A stretch of DNA of 64,000 nt, taken from contig MCFG01000005.1 of the NCBI GenBank assembly GCA_002104895.1, forward strand, positions 176,501-240,500, read 5' to 3'. Below, in pieces: positions 52,197-63,535 of this stretch. This DNA comes from Anaeromyces robustus (Eukaryota > Neocallimastigomycota > Neocallimastigomycetes > Neocallimastigales > Neocallimastigaceae). The first letter of the stretch is position 1, and every line of letters begins with the position of its first letter. The position numbers were made by a program, and so were the translations under genes. The notes beneath the pieces are model-generated. The model had not been told where the DNA came from. It searched no databases and saw only the letters and a list, made by a program, of their open reading frames with translations.

Positions 52197-54218
52197 TCAT
52201 TTTGATTTATTTTTCACAACGTAGCAGGGTAAATTTTCAGGTGGTTTGTCTTCATAAGGGAGGTATGCATCAGTTTTAAATTCTTTAAATTTGTTGTTTA
52301 GTTTTCTTTTGTATTTAATTGATTTTGATTTACTGATTGCAAAGAATGAAGAGTTGTTAATAATTTCTTTTGGATTTGGTAGAAAAAAATTTTGACACGT
52401 AGAATGTTTATTTGATTTTGAGCAAAAATTTGACTTTGATTTATTATCATCATTCACACTCTCCTTCGAGAAGATTGAATTATTTGGTTTTGAAAGATTG
52501 CTGTATTGAGTATGTTGATTTTGAGTATTTGATTTTAAACCAGAATTAGGAATATCAGAGGAAACAGATTGATTACTAAATTTTGAATTGTTACAGGAAT
52601 TATTGTTAAAAGAATCATTACTAAGATTAACAGCATTGTAAAGGTTATTATCAGGATTAACAGAGTTACAAGAATTTTTTCTAGGATTGACAGGATTACA
52701 AGAATTTTTTCTAAAATTAACAGAATTGCAAGAATTTTTTCTAAGATTAACAGAATTACAGGAATATTTACTAGGAAATACACAAGAATTAGAGGCATGA
52801 GTAGATTTGATATTATTTTTCAAATGTTGAGAATTAATTGATTTTGTACGTTCAGAGTGGGAACAAGAAGTATTACAAGAAGATTTATTGACAGAGGGAT
52901 TTTCAATATAATGATTATTTTTAGAATGAGGTTTACTAGATTTATCAGATTTTTTATTTTTTGAGTTTGCTACAAATGAGTTTGAAAGTGTCAGACAATT
53001 TGAAAGACAATAGTTTGAGTTGAAGCCTATTTCTTTAGTTGTAAAATTGATAGAGGGATTGTGGGTTGCAAGCCAATCTATTCCAAGAATACCACAATAT
53101 GGGGGTAAATCAACGATATAGAATTCTGTTTTGCAAAGGTGATTTTTATATTTCAACGTGATGGGAAAAGTTTTACCGAAAATTTTTTGATTTCCGGCTA
53201 CTCCAGAAACGGCAGGTAAAGTAGAATTTGTATCGAAAGGAATATTGTTTTCTTTAGCAAAGTGAATATCCATAAGATTTAATTGAGAACCTGAATCAAT
53301 CAGTAACTTAACGTTGCAGGAAGAGTTTGGAGTTTGTAGATTGAATTCGACAACTGGAGCATTCAAAGATGGGTCATCAGAGAGTCTAGGTCTTGGTTTT
53401 GGTTTAAATTCTGGATTAGAGATAAAAGCATTGCTGGAAGAGGGTTTATTGTTATCTTCATTTACTTTATTCTTCAAAGGGCAATTGTTGACTTGATGGT
53501 TTTTTGATCCACAGTAAGCACAAAGGTTTTCTTTTCTTCTTCTTTCTTTTTCTTCGTTACTTAATGGTTCACGAAATCTGAAAGTTGATTGTTTTGTGTT
53601 AGAGAAGGGTTCCTTGCTTTTATTGGAATTATTATAATTTTTGCTGTTATTATTATTAAAACGACTTTGAGGGTTAAAAAATTGTCGATGGGTAGAGAGT
53701 CGACAATCGATTCTTGAAGCTATTGTTTGCATGGAGAAGAGAGATTGAGGACCAGGAAACATTTCCAATATTCGAGTAGCTATCTGATCGTTTAGGCCTG
53801 AGAGAAAAGCATCCATTTTAGCTTCCTCGTTCCAGGATGATTCGTCGGCGTATTTGTTGAATTCCATAATGTAGCTTCCGACGTCTCCTAAACGTTTTTG
53901 CCTGATCGTTTTAAGTTTTTGGTTTGCTATGAATGTGGAATCATAGCTTCCGAAGGTAGCTTTAATTTTGGATATGAAAGCGTCGTAGTCGTTGAGGCAA
54001 GGATCATTGTTTTCTATCAGGGTTGCGGCCCAGTTCATTGCTGAACCGTAGAGTCTGGATATAATATAGGCAACCTTGATTGGATCTTCTTCGAACTTAT
54101 CGGGCTGTAACATAAAAATAAGTTCCATTTTGGCTAGAAAACCTTTAAAGTAACGACGGTCTCCTGCAAATCCGTCTTTAAAAATTGGATTAATATTATT
54201 GAAGTTTTCTTCTTCCAT
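52197..54218 (-). CDS. Gag-protease polyprotein of unit 1
   Basis: 673 residues and looks whole. Residues about 50-155 are a capsid-like retrotransposon Gag domain (YDAFISKIKATFGSYDSTF, then GSYIMEFNKYADESSWNEE). A CCHC zinc knuckle follows (CAYCGSKNHQVNNC, about 235-248). A retropepsin-like aspartic protease has its active-site motif LLIDSGSQLNLMD near residue 305 and the ILGIDWLATHNPSINF motif near 375. The last 270 residues are Ser/Asn/Cys-rich and include tandem decapeptides of type KNSCNSVN(L/F/P)R. It would assemble particles that package element RNA, and process itself. Reverse transcription would have to be supplied by another element. The protein is identical to that of unit 2. Confidence 0.9.
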   Translation of the reverse strand: MEEENFNNINPIFKDGFAGDRRYFKGFLAKMELIFMLQPDKFEEDPIKVAYIISRLYGSAMNWAATLIENNDPCLNDYDAFISKIKATFGSYDSTFIANQKLKTIRQKRLGDVGSYIMEFNKYADESSWNEEAKMDAFLSGLNDQIATRILEMFPGPQSLFSMQTIASRIDCRLSTHRQFFNPQSRFNNNNSKNYNNSNKSKEPFSNTKQSTFRFREPLSNEEKERRRKENLCAYCGSKNHQVNNCPLKNKVNEDNNKPSSSNAFISNPEFKPKPRPRLSDDPSLNAPVVEFNLQTPNSSCNVKLLIDSGSQLNLMDIHFAKENNIPFDTNSTLPAVSGVAGNQKIFGKTFPITLKYKNHLCKTEFYIVDLPPYCGILGIDWLATHNPSINFTTKEIGFNSNYCLSNCLTLSNSFVANSKNKKSDKSSKPHSKNNHYIENPSVNKSSCNTSCSHSERTKSINSQHLKNNIKSTHASNSCVFPSKYSCNSVNLRKNSCNSVNFRKNSCNPVNPRKNSCNSVNPDNNLYNAVNLSNDSFNNNSCNNSKFSNQSVSSDIPNSGLKSNTQNQHTQYSNLSKPNNSIFSKESVNDDNKSKSNFCSKSNKHSTCQNFFLPNPKEIINNSSFFAISKSKSIKYKRKLNNKFKEFKTDAYLPYEDKPPENLPCYVVKNKSK

Positions 54219-54419
54219 TATGTATTATTATTTTTGAATTTATATAAATATGTTAAGAATACGTTTTAAAGTTTTGATTATAAGTGTTCCCACAATAGTT
54301 AATTTTATAAAAGTGCTTTGAGTTTGCTTAGAGAGTTATAATTTATTGGATTAAATATTATAAATAAGCTTCTGAATTAATTGATATATAATTTTAAATA
54401 TTTTTAAATACTTCTTTTC

Positions 54420-54500
54420 CGTATTGCTGTTCATTCAGTTTATCAACCAAAGAGCTGAATGCAGGTCTTACATCTATGCCTACCAGCGAGGGTCAATACG
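54420..54500 (-). ncRNA. Leader RNA module A, unit 1
   Basis: 81 nt. Read on the minus strand, the ends CGTATTG and CAATACG pair perfectly. Inside, CATTCAG and CTGAATG form a second 7-bp stem. The conserved single-stranded core CCCTCGCTGGTAGGCA is shared with module A'. It is not similar to any ribozyme or tRNA I know. Confidence 0.55.
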
Positions 54501-54747
54501 TAGATAAGAAGTTGATTTAAAAATAAGTGCTGAAGGAATTTCAATTAAGACTTTCCTTATTTATAATAAGAGATTTCGAATTTTAAAGTCTTTGGGATAG
54601 TTTATAGGTAAATATTTTAATTTTCACTTCTTTTGCCTTACAACTATAGAAAAACCGGCAGAAGTTACTTAACAAGAGGTATATACTAGACCTCGAAATA
54701 AAATTAAAAACTATATATTTTAGGGTCGTTTTACCTTCGCGACCAAC

Positions 54748-54795
54748 CTACAGCCTTCGGTGACTGGAGTTCCTTGTTCGCCAGAGTTGCTGCAG
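54748..54795 (-). ncRNA. Leader RNA module B, unit 1
   Basis: On the minus strand CTGCAGC pairs with GGCTGTAG around a core including CAGTCACCG. The same core occurs in B' with a different closing stem. Confidence 0.4.
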
Positions 54796-54822
54796 ACCTA
54801 GAACCGTTTTCCTATATAAATA

Positions 54823-54862
54823 GACTACGGTGACTGTCCTCTCGCTGGAGTTTTACCTAGTC
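54823..54862 (-). ncRNA. Leader RNA module B', unit 1
   Basis: A shorter relative of module B. GACTAGGT pairs with ACCGTAGTC (one bulge) around CAGTCACC. The flank GGTTCTAG is shared with module B. Confidence 0.4.
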
Positions 54863-55018
54863 TAGAACCAAATCTATTTGTCGAATGCAGCACTAAAGAA
54901 GACTAATCTCCTAACTCTGTATATGAGCTCTATACGCTCCTAGTATATTTTAATAACACTTATTTACCTATAATAATAATAACGACTATAATATTTACTC
55001 TTTTTTATTATTCTTTGT

Positions 55019-55105
55019 TTCGCACTGCTGTTCTTTCGGTTTATCAACCTACCGGAGCTGAATGTAGGACTTACGCCTCTGCCTACCAGCGAGGGCCAAT
55101 GCGAA
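55019..55105 (-). ncRNA. Leader RNA module A', unit 1
   Basis: 87 nt, a diverged copy of module A about 600 nt away in the same orientation. The closing stem TTCGCATTG/CAGTGCGAA pairs over nine positions with one G-U. Relative to module A one T-A pair has become C-G by change on both sides, and one T-A has become a T-G wobble. The wobble is permitted only in minus-strand (element-sense) RNA. Confidence 0.55.
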
Positions 55106-55256
55106 TATAAGAAATTTTATAAAGAGTAAAAGGGACGATAAAAACAAGGATTATTATCTATAAATTCCTTGTTTTTAAAAGTTACACACAAAAATCTTTA
55201 TTACACAAGGTTTTCTTGCTACTATTTCAAGCAAGGAATTTATTAATTATTATTAT

Positions 55257-55316
<60 letters not shown>

Positions 55317-55581
55317 ACTTGTAAAAATGTTCACTTAATTATTATATTAATTTATTTAATTAATATTTATTTGTTCACTTATATATTTGGTTTATTTAAC
55401 CTTGGGTTTTATTCACTTAGATTTCCTAATTGATTTATTTAGTTCTTAAATTTTGGTTCACTTAATTATGGATTTATTTAAATTATTATATTTTGTTCAC
55501 TTATATAATTTATAGGGTTAGGTTATTTGTTTCTTGAGTTGATTTTCAAAGAGTTATTTTCTTTAACGGATTGTTTTAAGT

Positions 55582-55617
<36 letters not shown>

Positions 55618-55814
55618 CTAAGATTGGTCTGGTTTACTAAAGTGGTATTTCCAAATGGATAGCTAATTTTTCTTTGATTTTAATATAAAAATTGGGGAGT
55701 AGCGACCTAACTAAGAAGTGGATTGTTTTCTAAAAAGGAAGGTGGCTTACTAATACAGGCGGTAGCTTACTTGCGGAGGTATTGCTTGTTTTTCTAATTT
55801 AGTGGCGTTTTTAT

Positions 55815-56415
55815 TGTAATGATAGAGTGGAGTTTATTAGCAACAGGCCCGCAAGCTTGAGTAACTCGAAATAATGGACAACACGAAAGATCTAAGAAAG
55901 ATAAAAGACACAGTTAATTAAAAATATGTTTTATAATAAAATGTTTTATTAATTTTTATTAAATTTAAAATATAATAATTTATTAATTAGTTAGTGTAAT
56001 ATTTCGAATTACTTATTTAACTAGTTAATAAAAACGCGAAGAAAAAATATTTCTTTTGTCGAAATTTTACACGTATTTATACTTTTTACGGAAAAATAGT
56101 TTTCGTTTGTAAAAAGTATTAAAAGTTCTAGAAACTTAGATTTTTTGATTTAAAATGAATCTCGGATAAATAAAATTTAAAATAAAAAGAAAAACTAGAA
56201 TCTTTTAGAATTTAATCGATAAGATTTTATCGATTAAATTCGAGTAATTTCTACAACAAGGAAAAGTGTAGAAAATTTTGATAATAAATTTTTAAAATAA
56301 AATTTTTCCAAAATTGGAAAGAGTGAGAGTCGAACCCGAGAGGTTCGGCCTGATGGTTCTAGTGTCTGACCACTAGACCATGGTTACTATTTTACTAATT
56401 CTGAGTTTCGTTACA
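55815..56415 (-). repeat. LTR 2 of the Gag-only element
   Basis: 601 bp, apparently identical to LTR 1, with the same TG...CA ends and the same adjoining polypurine tract. It is shared by units 1 and 2. Confidence 0.85.
56327..56380 (-). promoter_or_regulatory. tRNA-like A-box/B-box pair in LTR 2
   Basis: Copy of the pair in LTR 1 with identical boxes and spacing. Confidence 0.6.
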
Positions 56416-56849
56416 TGGTCCTCCTCTAGGATTCGGATACCAGACGAATCTCAAAATTAGGCTAAACTATACCATAAAAATTTTATTAATATTTATAAAT
56501 TATTTTTGTGTAAAATTTCGAATTTATATAATGATAAAAATTTTGATAATAATAATAGAGAATTACATGATATTAATAATAAAATTACATGATATTAATA
56601 ATAAAATTACATGATATTAATAATATAATTACATGAATATTGATATTAATAAAGTTATAATATTTTAATAGTAATAAAACTAACTAAATTTTAAACTAGG
56701 TATAAATATATTTTGACTATAGTAATAAAATAAATTTGATATTAATAAAGTAAATAATATTTAAATTTATTATAGTGATATTAATAGTTAATAAGAATAT
56801 TAATAGGATAGATTTAATAGTTGAGATTCATTTTATAAATTTTCTTTTT

Positions 56850-58871
56850 TCATTTTGATTTATTTTTCACAACGTAGCAGGGTAAATTTTCAGGTGGTTT
56901 GTCTTCATAAGGGAGGTATGCATCAGTTTTAAATTCTTTAAATTTGTTGTTTAGTTTTCTTTTGTATTTAATTGATTTTGATTTACTGATTGCAAAGAAT
57001 GAAGAGTTGTTAATAATTTCTTTTGGATTTGGTAGAAAAAAATTTTGACACGTAGAATGTTTATTTGATTTTGAGCAAAAATTTGACTTTGATTTATTAT
57101 CATCATTCACACTCTCCTTCGAGAAGATTGAATTATTTGGTTTTGAAAGATTGCTGTATTGAGTATGTTGATTTTGAGTATTTGATTTTAAACCAGAATT
57201 AGGAATATCAGAGGAAACAGATTGATTACTAAATTTTGAATTGTTACAGGAATTATTGTTAAAAGAATCATTACTAAGATTAACAGCATTGTAAAGGTTA
57301 TTATCAGGATTAACAGAGTTACAAGAATTTTTTCTAGGATTGACAGGATTACAAGAATTTTTTCTAAAATTAACAGAATTGCAAGAATTTTTTCTAAGAT
57401 TAACAGAATTACAGGAATATTTACTAGGAAATACACAAGAATTAGAGGCATGAGTAGATTTGATATTATTTTTCAAATGTTGAGAATTAATTGATTTTGT
57501 ACGTTCAGAGTGGGAACAAGAAGTATTACAAGAAGATTTATTGACAGAGGGATTTTCAATATAATGATTATTTTTAGAATGAGGTTTACTAGATTTATCA
57601 GATTTTTTATTTTTTGAGTTTGCTACAAATGAGTTTGAAAGTGTCAGACAATTTGAAAGACAATAGTTTGAGTTGAAGCCTATTTCTTTAGTTGTAAAAT
57701 TGATAGAGGGATTGTGGGTTGCAAGCCAATCTATTCCAAGAATACCACAATATGGGGGTAAATCAACGATATAGAATTCTGTTTTGCAAAGGTGATTTTT
57801 ATATTTCAACGTGATGGGAAAAGTTTTACCGAAAATTTTTTGATTTCCGGCTACTCCAGAAACGGCAGGTAAAGTAGAATTTGTATCGAAAGGAATATTG
57901 TTTTCTTTAGCAAAGTGAATATCCATAAGATTTAATTGAGAACCTGAATCAATCAGTAACTTAACGTTGCAGGAAGAGTTTGGAGTTTGTAGATTGAATT
58001 CGACAACTGGAGCATTCAAAGATGGGTCATCAGAGAGTCTAGGTCTTGGTTTTGGTTTAAATTCTGGATTAGAGATAAAAGCATTGCTGGAAGAGGGTTT
58101 ATTGTTATCTTCATTTACTTTATTCTTCAAAGGGCAATTGTTGACTTGATGGTTTTTTGATCCACAGTAAGCACAAAGGTTTTCTTTTCTTCTTCTTTCT
58201 TTTTCTTCGTTACTTAATGGTTCACGAAATCTGAAAGTTGATTGTTTTGTGTTAGAGAAGGGTTCCTTGCTTTTATTGGAATTATTATAATTTTTGCTGT
58301 TATTATTATTAAAACGACTTTGAGGGTTAAAAAATTGTCGATGGGTAGAGAGTCGACAATCGATTCTTGAAGCTATTGTTTGCATGGAGAAGAGAGATTG
58401 AGGACCAGGAAACATTTCCAATATTCGAGTAGCTATCTGATCGTTTAGGCCTGAGAGAAAAGCATCCATTTTAGCTTCCTCGTTCCAGGATGATTCGTCG
58501 GCGTATTTGTTGAATTCCATAATGTAGCTTCCGACGTCTCCTAAACGTTTTTGCCTGATCGTTTTAAGTTTTTGGTTTGCTATGAATGTGGAATCATAGC
58601 TTCCGAAGGTAGCTTTAATTTTGGATATGAAAGCGTCGTAGTCGTTGAGGCAAGGATCATTGTTTTCTATCAGGGTTGCGGCCCAGTTCATTGCTGAACC
58701 GTAGAGTCTGGATATAATATAGGCAACCTTGATTGGATCTTCTTCGAACTTATCGGGCTGTAACATAAAAATAAGTTCCATTTTGGCTAGAAAACCTTTA
58801 AAGTAACGACGGTCTCCTGCAAATCCGTCTTTAAAAATTGGATTAATATTATTGAAGTTTTCTTCTTCCAT
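56850..58871 (-). CDS. Gag-protease polyprotein of unit 2
   Basis: 673 residues, looks whole, and identical in protein sequence to unit 1. It has the same capsid-like region, CCHC knuckle, retropepsin-like domain and Ser/Asn/Cys-rich tail. Confidence 0.9.
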   Translation of the reverse strand: MEEENFNNINPIFKDGFAGDRRYFKGFLAKMELIFMLQPDKFEEDPIKVAYIISRLYGSAMNWAATLIENNDPCLNDYDAFISKIKATFGSYDSTFIANQKLKTIRQKRLGDVGSYIMEFNKYADESSWNEEAKMDAFLSGLNDQIATRILEMFPGPQSLFSMQTIASRIDCRLSTHRQFFNPQSRFNNNNSKNYNNSNKSKEPFSNTKQSTFRFREPLSNEEKERRRKENLCAYCGSKNHQVNNCPLKNKVNEDNNKPSSSNAFISNPEFKPKPRPRLSDDPSLNAPVVEFNLQTPNSSCNVKLLIDSGSQLNLMDIHFAKENNIPFDTNSTLPAVSGVAGNQKIFGKTFPITLKYKNHLCKTEFYIVDLPPYCGILGIDWLATHNPSINFTTKEIGFNSNYCLSNCLTLSNSFVANSKNKKSDKSSKPHSKNNHYIENPSVNKSSCNTSCSHSERTKSINSQHLKNNIKSTHASNSCVFPSKYSCNSVNLRKNSCNSVNFRKNSCNPVNPRKNSCNSVNPDNNLYNAVNLSNDSFNNNSCNNSKFSNQSVSSDIPNSGLKSNTQNQHTQYSNLSKPNNSIFSKESVNDDNKSKSNFCSKSNKHSTCQNFFLPNPKEIINNSSFFAISKSKSIKYKRKLNNKFKEFKTDAYLPYEDKPPENLPCYVVKNKSK

Positions 58872-59072
58872 TATGTATTATTATTTTTGAATTTATATAA
58901 ATATGTTAAGAATACGTTTTAAAGTTTTGATTATAAGTGTTCCCACAATAGTTAATTTTATAAAAGTGCTTTGAGTTTGCTTAGAGAGTTATAATTTATT
59001 GGATTAAATATTATAAATAAGCTTCTGAATTAATTGATATATAATTTTAAATATTTTTAAATACTTCTTTTC

Positions 59073-59153
59073 CGTATTGCTGTTCATTCAGTTTATCAAC
59101 CAAAGAGCTGAATGCAGGTCTTACATCTATGCCTACCAGCGAGGGTCAATACG
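59073..59153 (-). ncRNA. Leader RNA module A, unit 2
   Basis: Exact copy of the unit 1 module with the same two nested stems. Confidence 0.5.
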
Positions 59154-59671
59154 TAGATAAGAAGTTGATTTAAAAATAAGTGCTGAAGGAATTTCAATTA
59201 AGACTTTCCTTATTTATAATAAGAGATTTCGAATTTTAAAGTCTTTGGGATAGTTTATAGGTAAATATTTTAATTTTCACTTCTTTTGCCTTACAACTAT
59301 AGAAAAACCGGCAGAAGTTACTTAACAAGAGGTATATACTAGACCTCGAAATAAAATTAAAAACTATATATTTTAGGGTCGTTTTACCTTCGCGACCAAC
59401 CTACAGCCTTCGGTGACTGGAGTTCCTTGTTCGCCAGAGTTGCTGCAGACCTAGAACCGTTTTCCTATATAAATAGACTACGGTGACTGTCCTCTCGCTG
59501 GAGTTTTACCTAGTCTAGAACCAAATCTATTTGTCGAATGCAGCACTAAAGAAGACTAATCTCCTAACTCTGTATATGAGCTCTATACGCTCCTAGTATA
59601 TTTTAATAACACTTATTTACCTATAATAATAATAACGACTATAATATTTACTCTTTTTTATTATTCTTTGT

Positions 59672-59758
59672 TTCGCACTGCTGTTCTTTCGGTTTATCAA
59701 CCTACCGGAGCTGAATGTAGGACTTACGCCTCTGCCTACCAGCGAGGGCCAATGCGAA
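59672..59758 (-). ncRNA. Leader RNA module A', unit 2
   Basis: Exact copy of the unit 1 module A' with the same nine-position closing stem. Confidence 0.5.
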
Positions 59759-59909
59759 TATAAGAAATTTTATAAAGAGTAAAAGGGACGATAAAAACAA
59801 GGATTATTATCTATAAATTCCTTGTTTTTAAAAGTTACACACAAAAATCTTTATTACACAAGGTTTTCTTGCTACTATTTCAAGCAAGGAATTTATTAAT
59901 TATTATTAT

Positions 59910-59976
<67 letters not shown>

Positions 59977-60241
59977 ACTTGTAAAAATGTTCACTTAATT
60001 ATTATATTAATTTATTTAATTAATATTTATTTGTTCACTTATATATTTGGTTTATTTAACCTTGGGTTTTATTCACTTAGATTTCCTAATTGATTTATTT
60101 AGTTCTTAAATTTTGGTTCACTTAATTATGGATTTATTTAAATTATTATATTTTGTTCACTTATATAATTTATAGGGTTAGGTTATTTGTTTCTTGAGTT
60201 GATTTTCAAAGAGTTATTTTCTTTAACGGATTGTTTTAAGT

Positions 60242-60282
<41 letters not shown>

Positions 60283-60479
60283 CTAAGATTGGTCTGGTTT
60301 ACTAAAGTGGTATTTCCAAATGGATAGCTAATTTTTCTTTGATTTTAATATAAAAATTGGGGAGTAGCGACCTAACTAAGAAGTGGATTGTTTTCTAAAA
60401 AGGAAGGTGGCTTACTAATACAGGCGGTAGCTTACTTGCGGAGGTATTGCTTGTTTTTCTAATTTAGTGGCGTTTTTAT

Positions 60480-61080
60480 TGTAATGATAGAGTGGAGTTT
60501 ATTAGCAACAGGCCCGCAAGCTTGAGTAACTCGAAATAATGGACAACACGAAAGATCTAAGAAAGATAAAAGACACAGTTAATTAAAAATATGTTTTATA
60601 ATAAAATGTTTTATTAATTTTTATTAAATTTAAAATATAATAATTTATTAATTAGTTAGTGTAATATTTCGAATTACTTATTTAACTAGTTAATAAAAAC
60701 GCGAAGAAAAAATATTTCTTTTGTCGAAATTTTACACGTATTTATACTTTTTACGGAAAAATAGTTTTCGTTTGTAAAAAGTATTAAAAGTTCTAGAAAC
60801 TTAGATTTTTTGATTTAAAATGAATCTCGGATAAATAAAATTTAAAATAAAAAGAAAAACTAGAATCTTTTAGAATTTAATCGATAAGATTTTATCGATT
60901 AAATTCGAGTAATTTCTACAACAAGGAAAAGTGTAGAAAATTTTGATAATAAATTTTTAAAATAAAATTTTTCCAAAATTGGAAAGAGTGAGAGTCGAAC
61001 CCGAGAGGTTCGGCCTGATGGTTCTAGTGTCTGACCACTAGACCATGGTTACTATTTTACTAATTCTGAGTTTCGTTACA
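60480..61080 (-). repeat. LTR 3 of the Gag-only element
   Basis: 601 bp, matching LTRs 1 and 2. It is shared by unit 2 and the third, partly visible unit. Confidence 0.85.
60992..61045 (-). promoter_or_regulatory. tRNA-like A-box/B-box pair in LTR 3
   Basis: Copy of the pair in LTRs 1 and 2. Confidence 0.6.
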
Positions 61081-61514
61081 TGGTCCTCCTCTAGGATTCG
61101 GATACCAGACGAATCTCAAAATTAGGCTAAACTATACCATAAAAATTTTATTAATATTTATAAATTATTTTTGTGTAAAATTTCGAATTTATATAATGAT
61201 AAAAATTTTGATAATAATAATAGAGAATTACATGATATTAATAATAAAATTACATGATATTAATAATAAAATTACATGATATTAATAATATAATTACATG
61301 AATATTGATATTAATAAAGTTATAATATTTTAATAGTAATAAAACTAACTAAATTTTAAACTAGGTATAAATATATTTTGACTATAGTAATAAAATAAAT
61401 TTGATATTAATAAAGTAAATAATATTTAAATTTATTATAGTGATATTAATAGTTAATAAGAATATTAATAGGATAGATTTAATAGTTGAGATTCATTTTA
61501 TAAATTTTCTTTTT

Positions 61515-63535
61515 TCATTTTGATTTATTTTTCACAACGTAGCAGGGTAAATTTTCAGGTGGTTTGTCTTCATAAGGGAGGTATGCATCAGTTTTAAATT
61601 CTTTAAATTTGTTGTTTAGTTTTCTTTTGTATTTAATTGATTTTGATTTACTGATTGCAAAGAATGAAGAGTTGTTAATAATTTCTTTTGGATTTGGTAG
61701 AAAAAAATTTTGACACGTAGAATGTTTATTTGATTTTGAGCAAAAATTTGACTTTGATTTATTATCATCATTCACACTCTCCTTCGAGAAGATTGAATTA
61801 TTTGGTTTTGAAAGATTGCTGTATTGAGTATGTTGATTTTGAGTATTTGATTTTAAACCAGAATTAGGAATATCAGAGGAAACAGATTGATTACTAAATT
61901 TTGAATTGTTACAGGAATTATTGTTAAAAGAATCATTACTAAGATTAACAGCATTGTAAAGGTTATTATCAGGATTAACAGAGTTACAAGAATTTTTTCT
62001 AGGATTGACAGGATTACAAGAATTTTTTCTAAAATTAACAGAATTGCAAGAATTTTTTCTAAGATTAACAGAATTACAGGAATATTTACTAGGAAATACA
62101 CAAGAATTAGAGGCATGAGTAGATTTGATATTATTTTTCAAATGTTGAGAATTAATTGATTTTGTACGTTCAGAGTGGGAACAAGAAGTATTACAAGAAG
62201 ATTTATTGACAGAGGGATTTTCAATATAATGATTATTTTTAGAATGAGGTTTACTAGATTTATCAGATTTTTTATTTTTTGAGTTTGCTACAAATGAGTT
62301 TGAAAGTGTCAGACAATTTGAAAGACAATAGTTTGAGTTGAAGCCTATTTCTTTAGTTGTAAAATTGATAGAGGGATTGTGGGTTGCAAGCCAATCTATT
62401 CCAAGAATACCACAATATGGGGGTAAATCAACGATATAGAATTCTGTTTTGCAAAGGTGATTTTTATATTTCAACGTGATGGGAAAAGTTTTACCGAAAA
62501 TTTTTGATTTCCGGCTACTCCAGAAACGGCAGGTAAAGTAGAATTTGTATCGAAAGGAATATTGTTTTCTTTAGCAAAGTGAATATCCATAAGATTTAAT
62601 TGAGAACCTGAATCAATCAGTAACTTAACGTTGCAGGAAGAGTTTGGAGTTTGTAGATTGAATTCGACAACTGGAGCATTCAAAGATGGGTCATCAGAGA
62701 GTCTAGGTCTTGGTTTTGGTTTAAATTCTGGATTAGAGATAAAAGCATTGCTGGAAGAGGGTTTATTGTTATCTTCATTTACTTTATTCTTCAAAGGGCA
62801 ATTGTTGACTTGATGGTTTTTTGATCCACAGTAAGCACAAAGGTTTTCTTTTCTTCTTCTTTCTTTTTCTTCGTTACTTAATGGTTCACGAAATCTGAAA
62901 GTTGATTGTTTTGTGTTAGAGAAGGGTTCCTTGCTTTTATTGGAATTATTATAATTTTTGCTGTTATTATTATTAAAACGACTTTGAGGGTTAAAAAATT
63001 GTCGATGGGTAGAGAGTCGACAATCGATTCTTGAAGCTATTGTTTGCATGGAGAAGAGAGATTGAGGACCAGGAAACATTTCCAATATTCGAGTAGCTAT
63101 CTGATCGTTTAGGCCTGAGAGAAAAGCATCCATTTTAGCTTCCTCGTTCCAGGATGATTCGTCGGCGTATTTGTTGAATTCCATAATGTAGCTTCCGACG
63201 TCTCCTAAACGTTTTTGCCTGATCGTTTTAAGTTTTTGGTTTGCTATGAATGTGGAATCATAGCTTCCGAAGGTAGCTTTAATTTTGGATATGAAAGCGT
63301 CGTAGTCGTTGAGGCAAGGATCATTGTTTTCTATCAGGGTTGCGGCCCAGTTCATTGCTGAACCGTAGAGTCTGGATATAATGTAGGCAACCTTGATTGG
63401 ATCTTCTTCGAACTTATCGGGCTGTAACATAAAAATAAGTTCCATTTTGGCTAGAAAACCTTTAAAGTAACGACGGTCTCCTGCAAATCCGTCTTTAAAA
63501 ATTGGATTAATATTATTGAAGTTTTCTTCTTCCAT
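61515..63535 (-). mobile_element. Gag-protease region of unit 3, broken
   Basis: Third copy of the Gag-protease gene, almost identical to units 1 and 2 but with about one break, so treated as a fossil copy. A few further base differences in this unit (also in its leader) show it is slightly diverged from the other two. Confidence 0.85.

Larger units (their letters stand above)
54219..55814 (-). other. Long leader of unit 1
   Basis: About 1.6 kb between the LTR and the Gag start, without a coding frame. It holds two T-tracts (about 55259-55312 and 55584-55618; A-tracts in the sense RNA) and four structured modules, listed separately. The segment is much less AT-biased around those modules than elsewhere in the window. 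Confidence 0.75.
58872..60479 (-). other. Long leader of unit 2
   Basis: The same layout as in unit 1, with modules A (59073-59153) and A' (59672-59758) and the B pair in between. The two T-tracts are longer than in unit 1: about 59913-59972 and 60244-60282. Confidence 0.75.

Noticed and set aside
54420-55105. Hammerhead ribozyme (retrozyme-like) in the leader modules
   Set aside because: No CUGANGA...GAAA core was found on either strand of the modules by eye.
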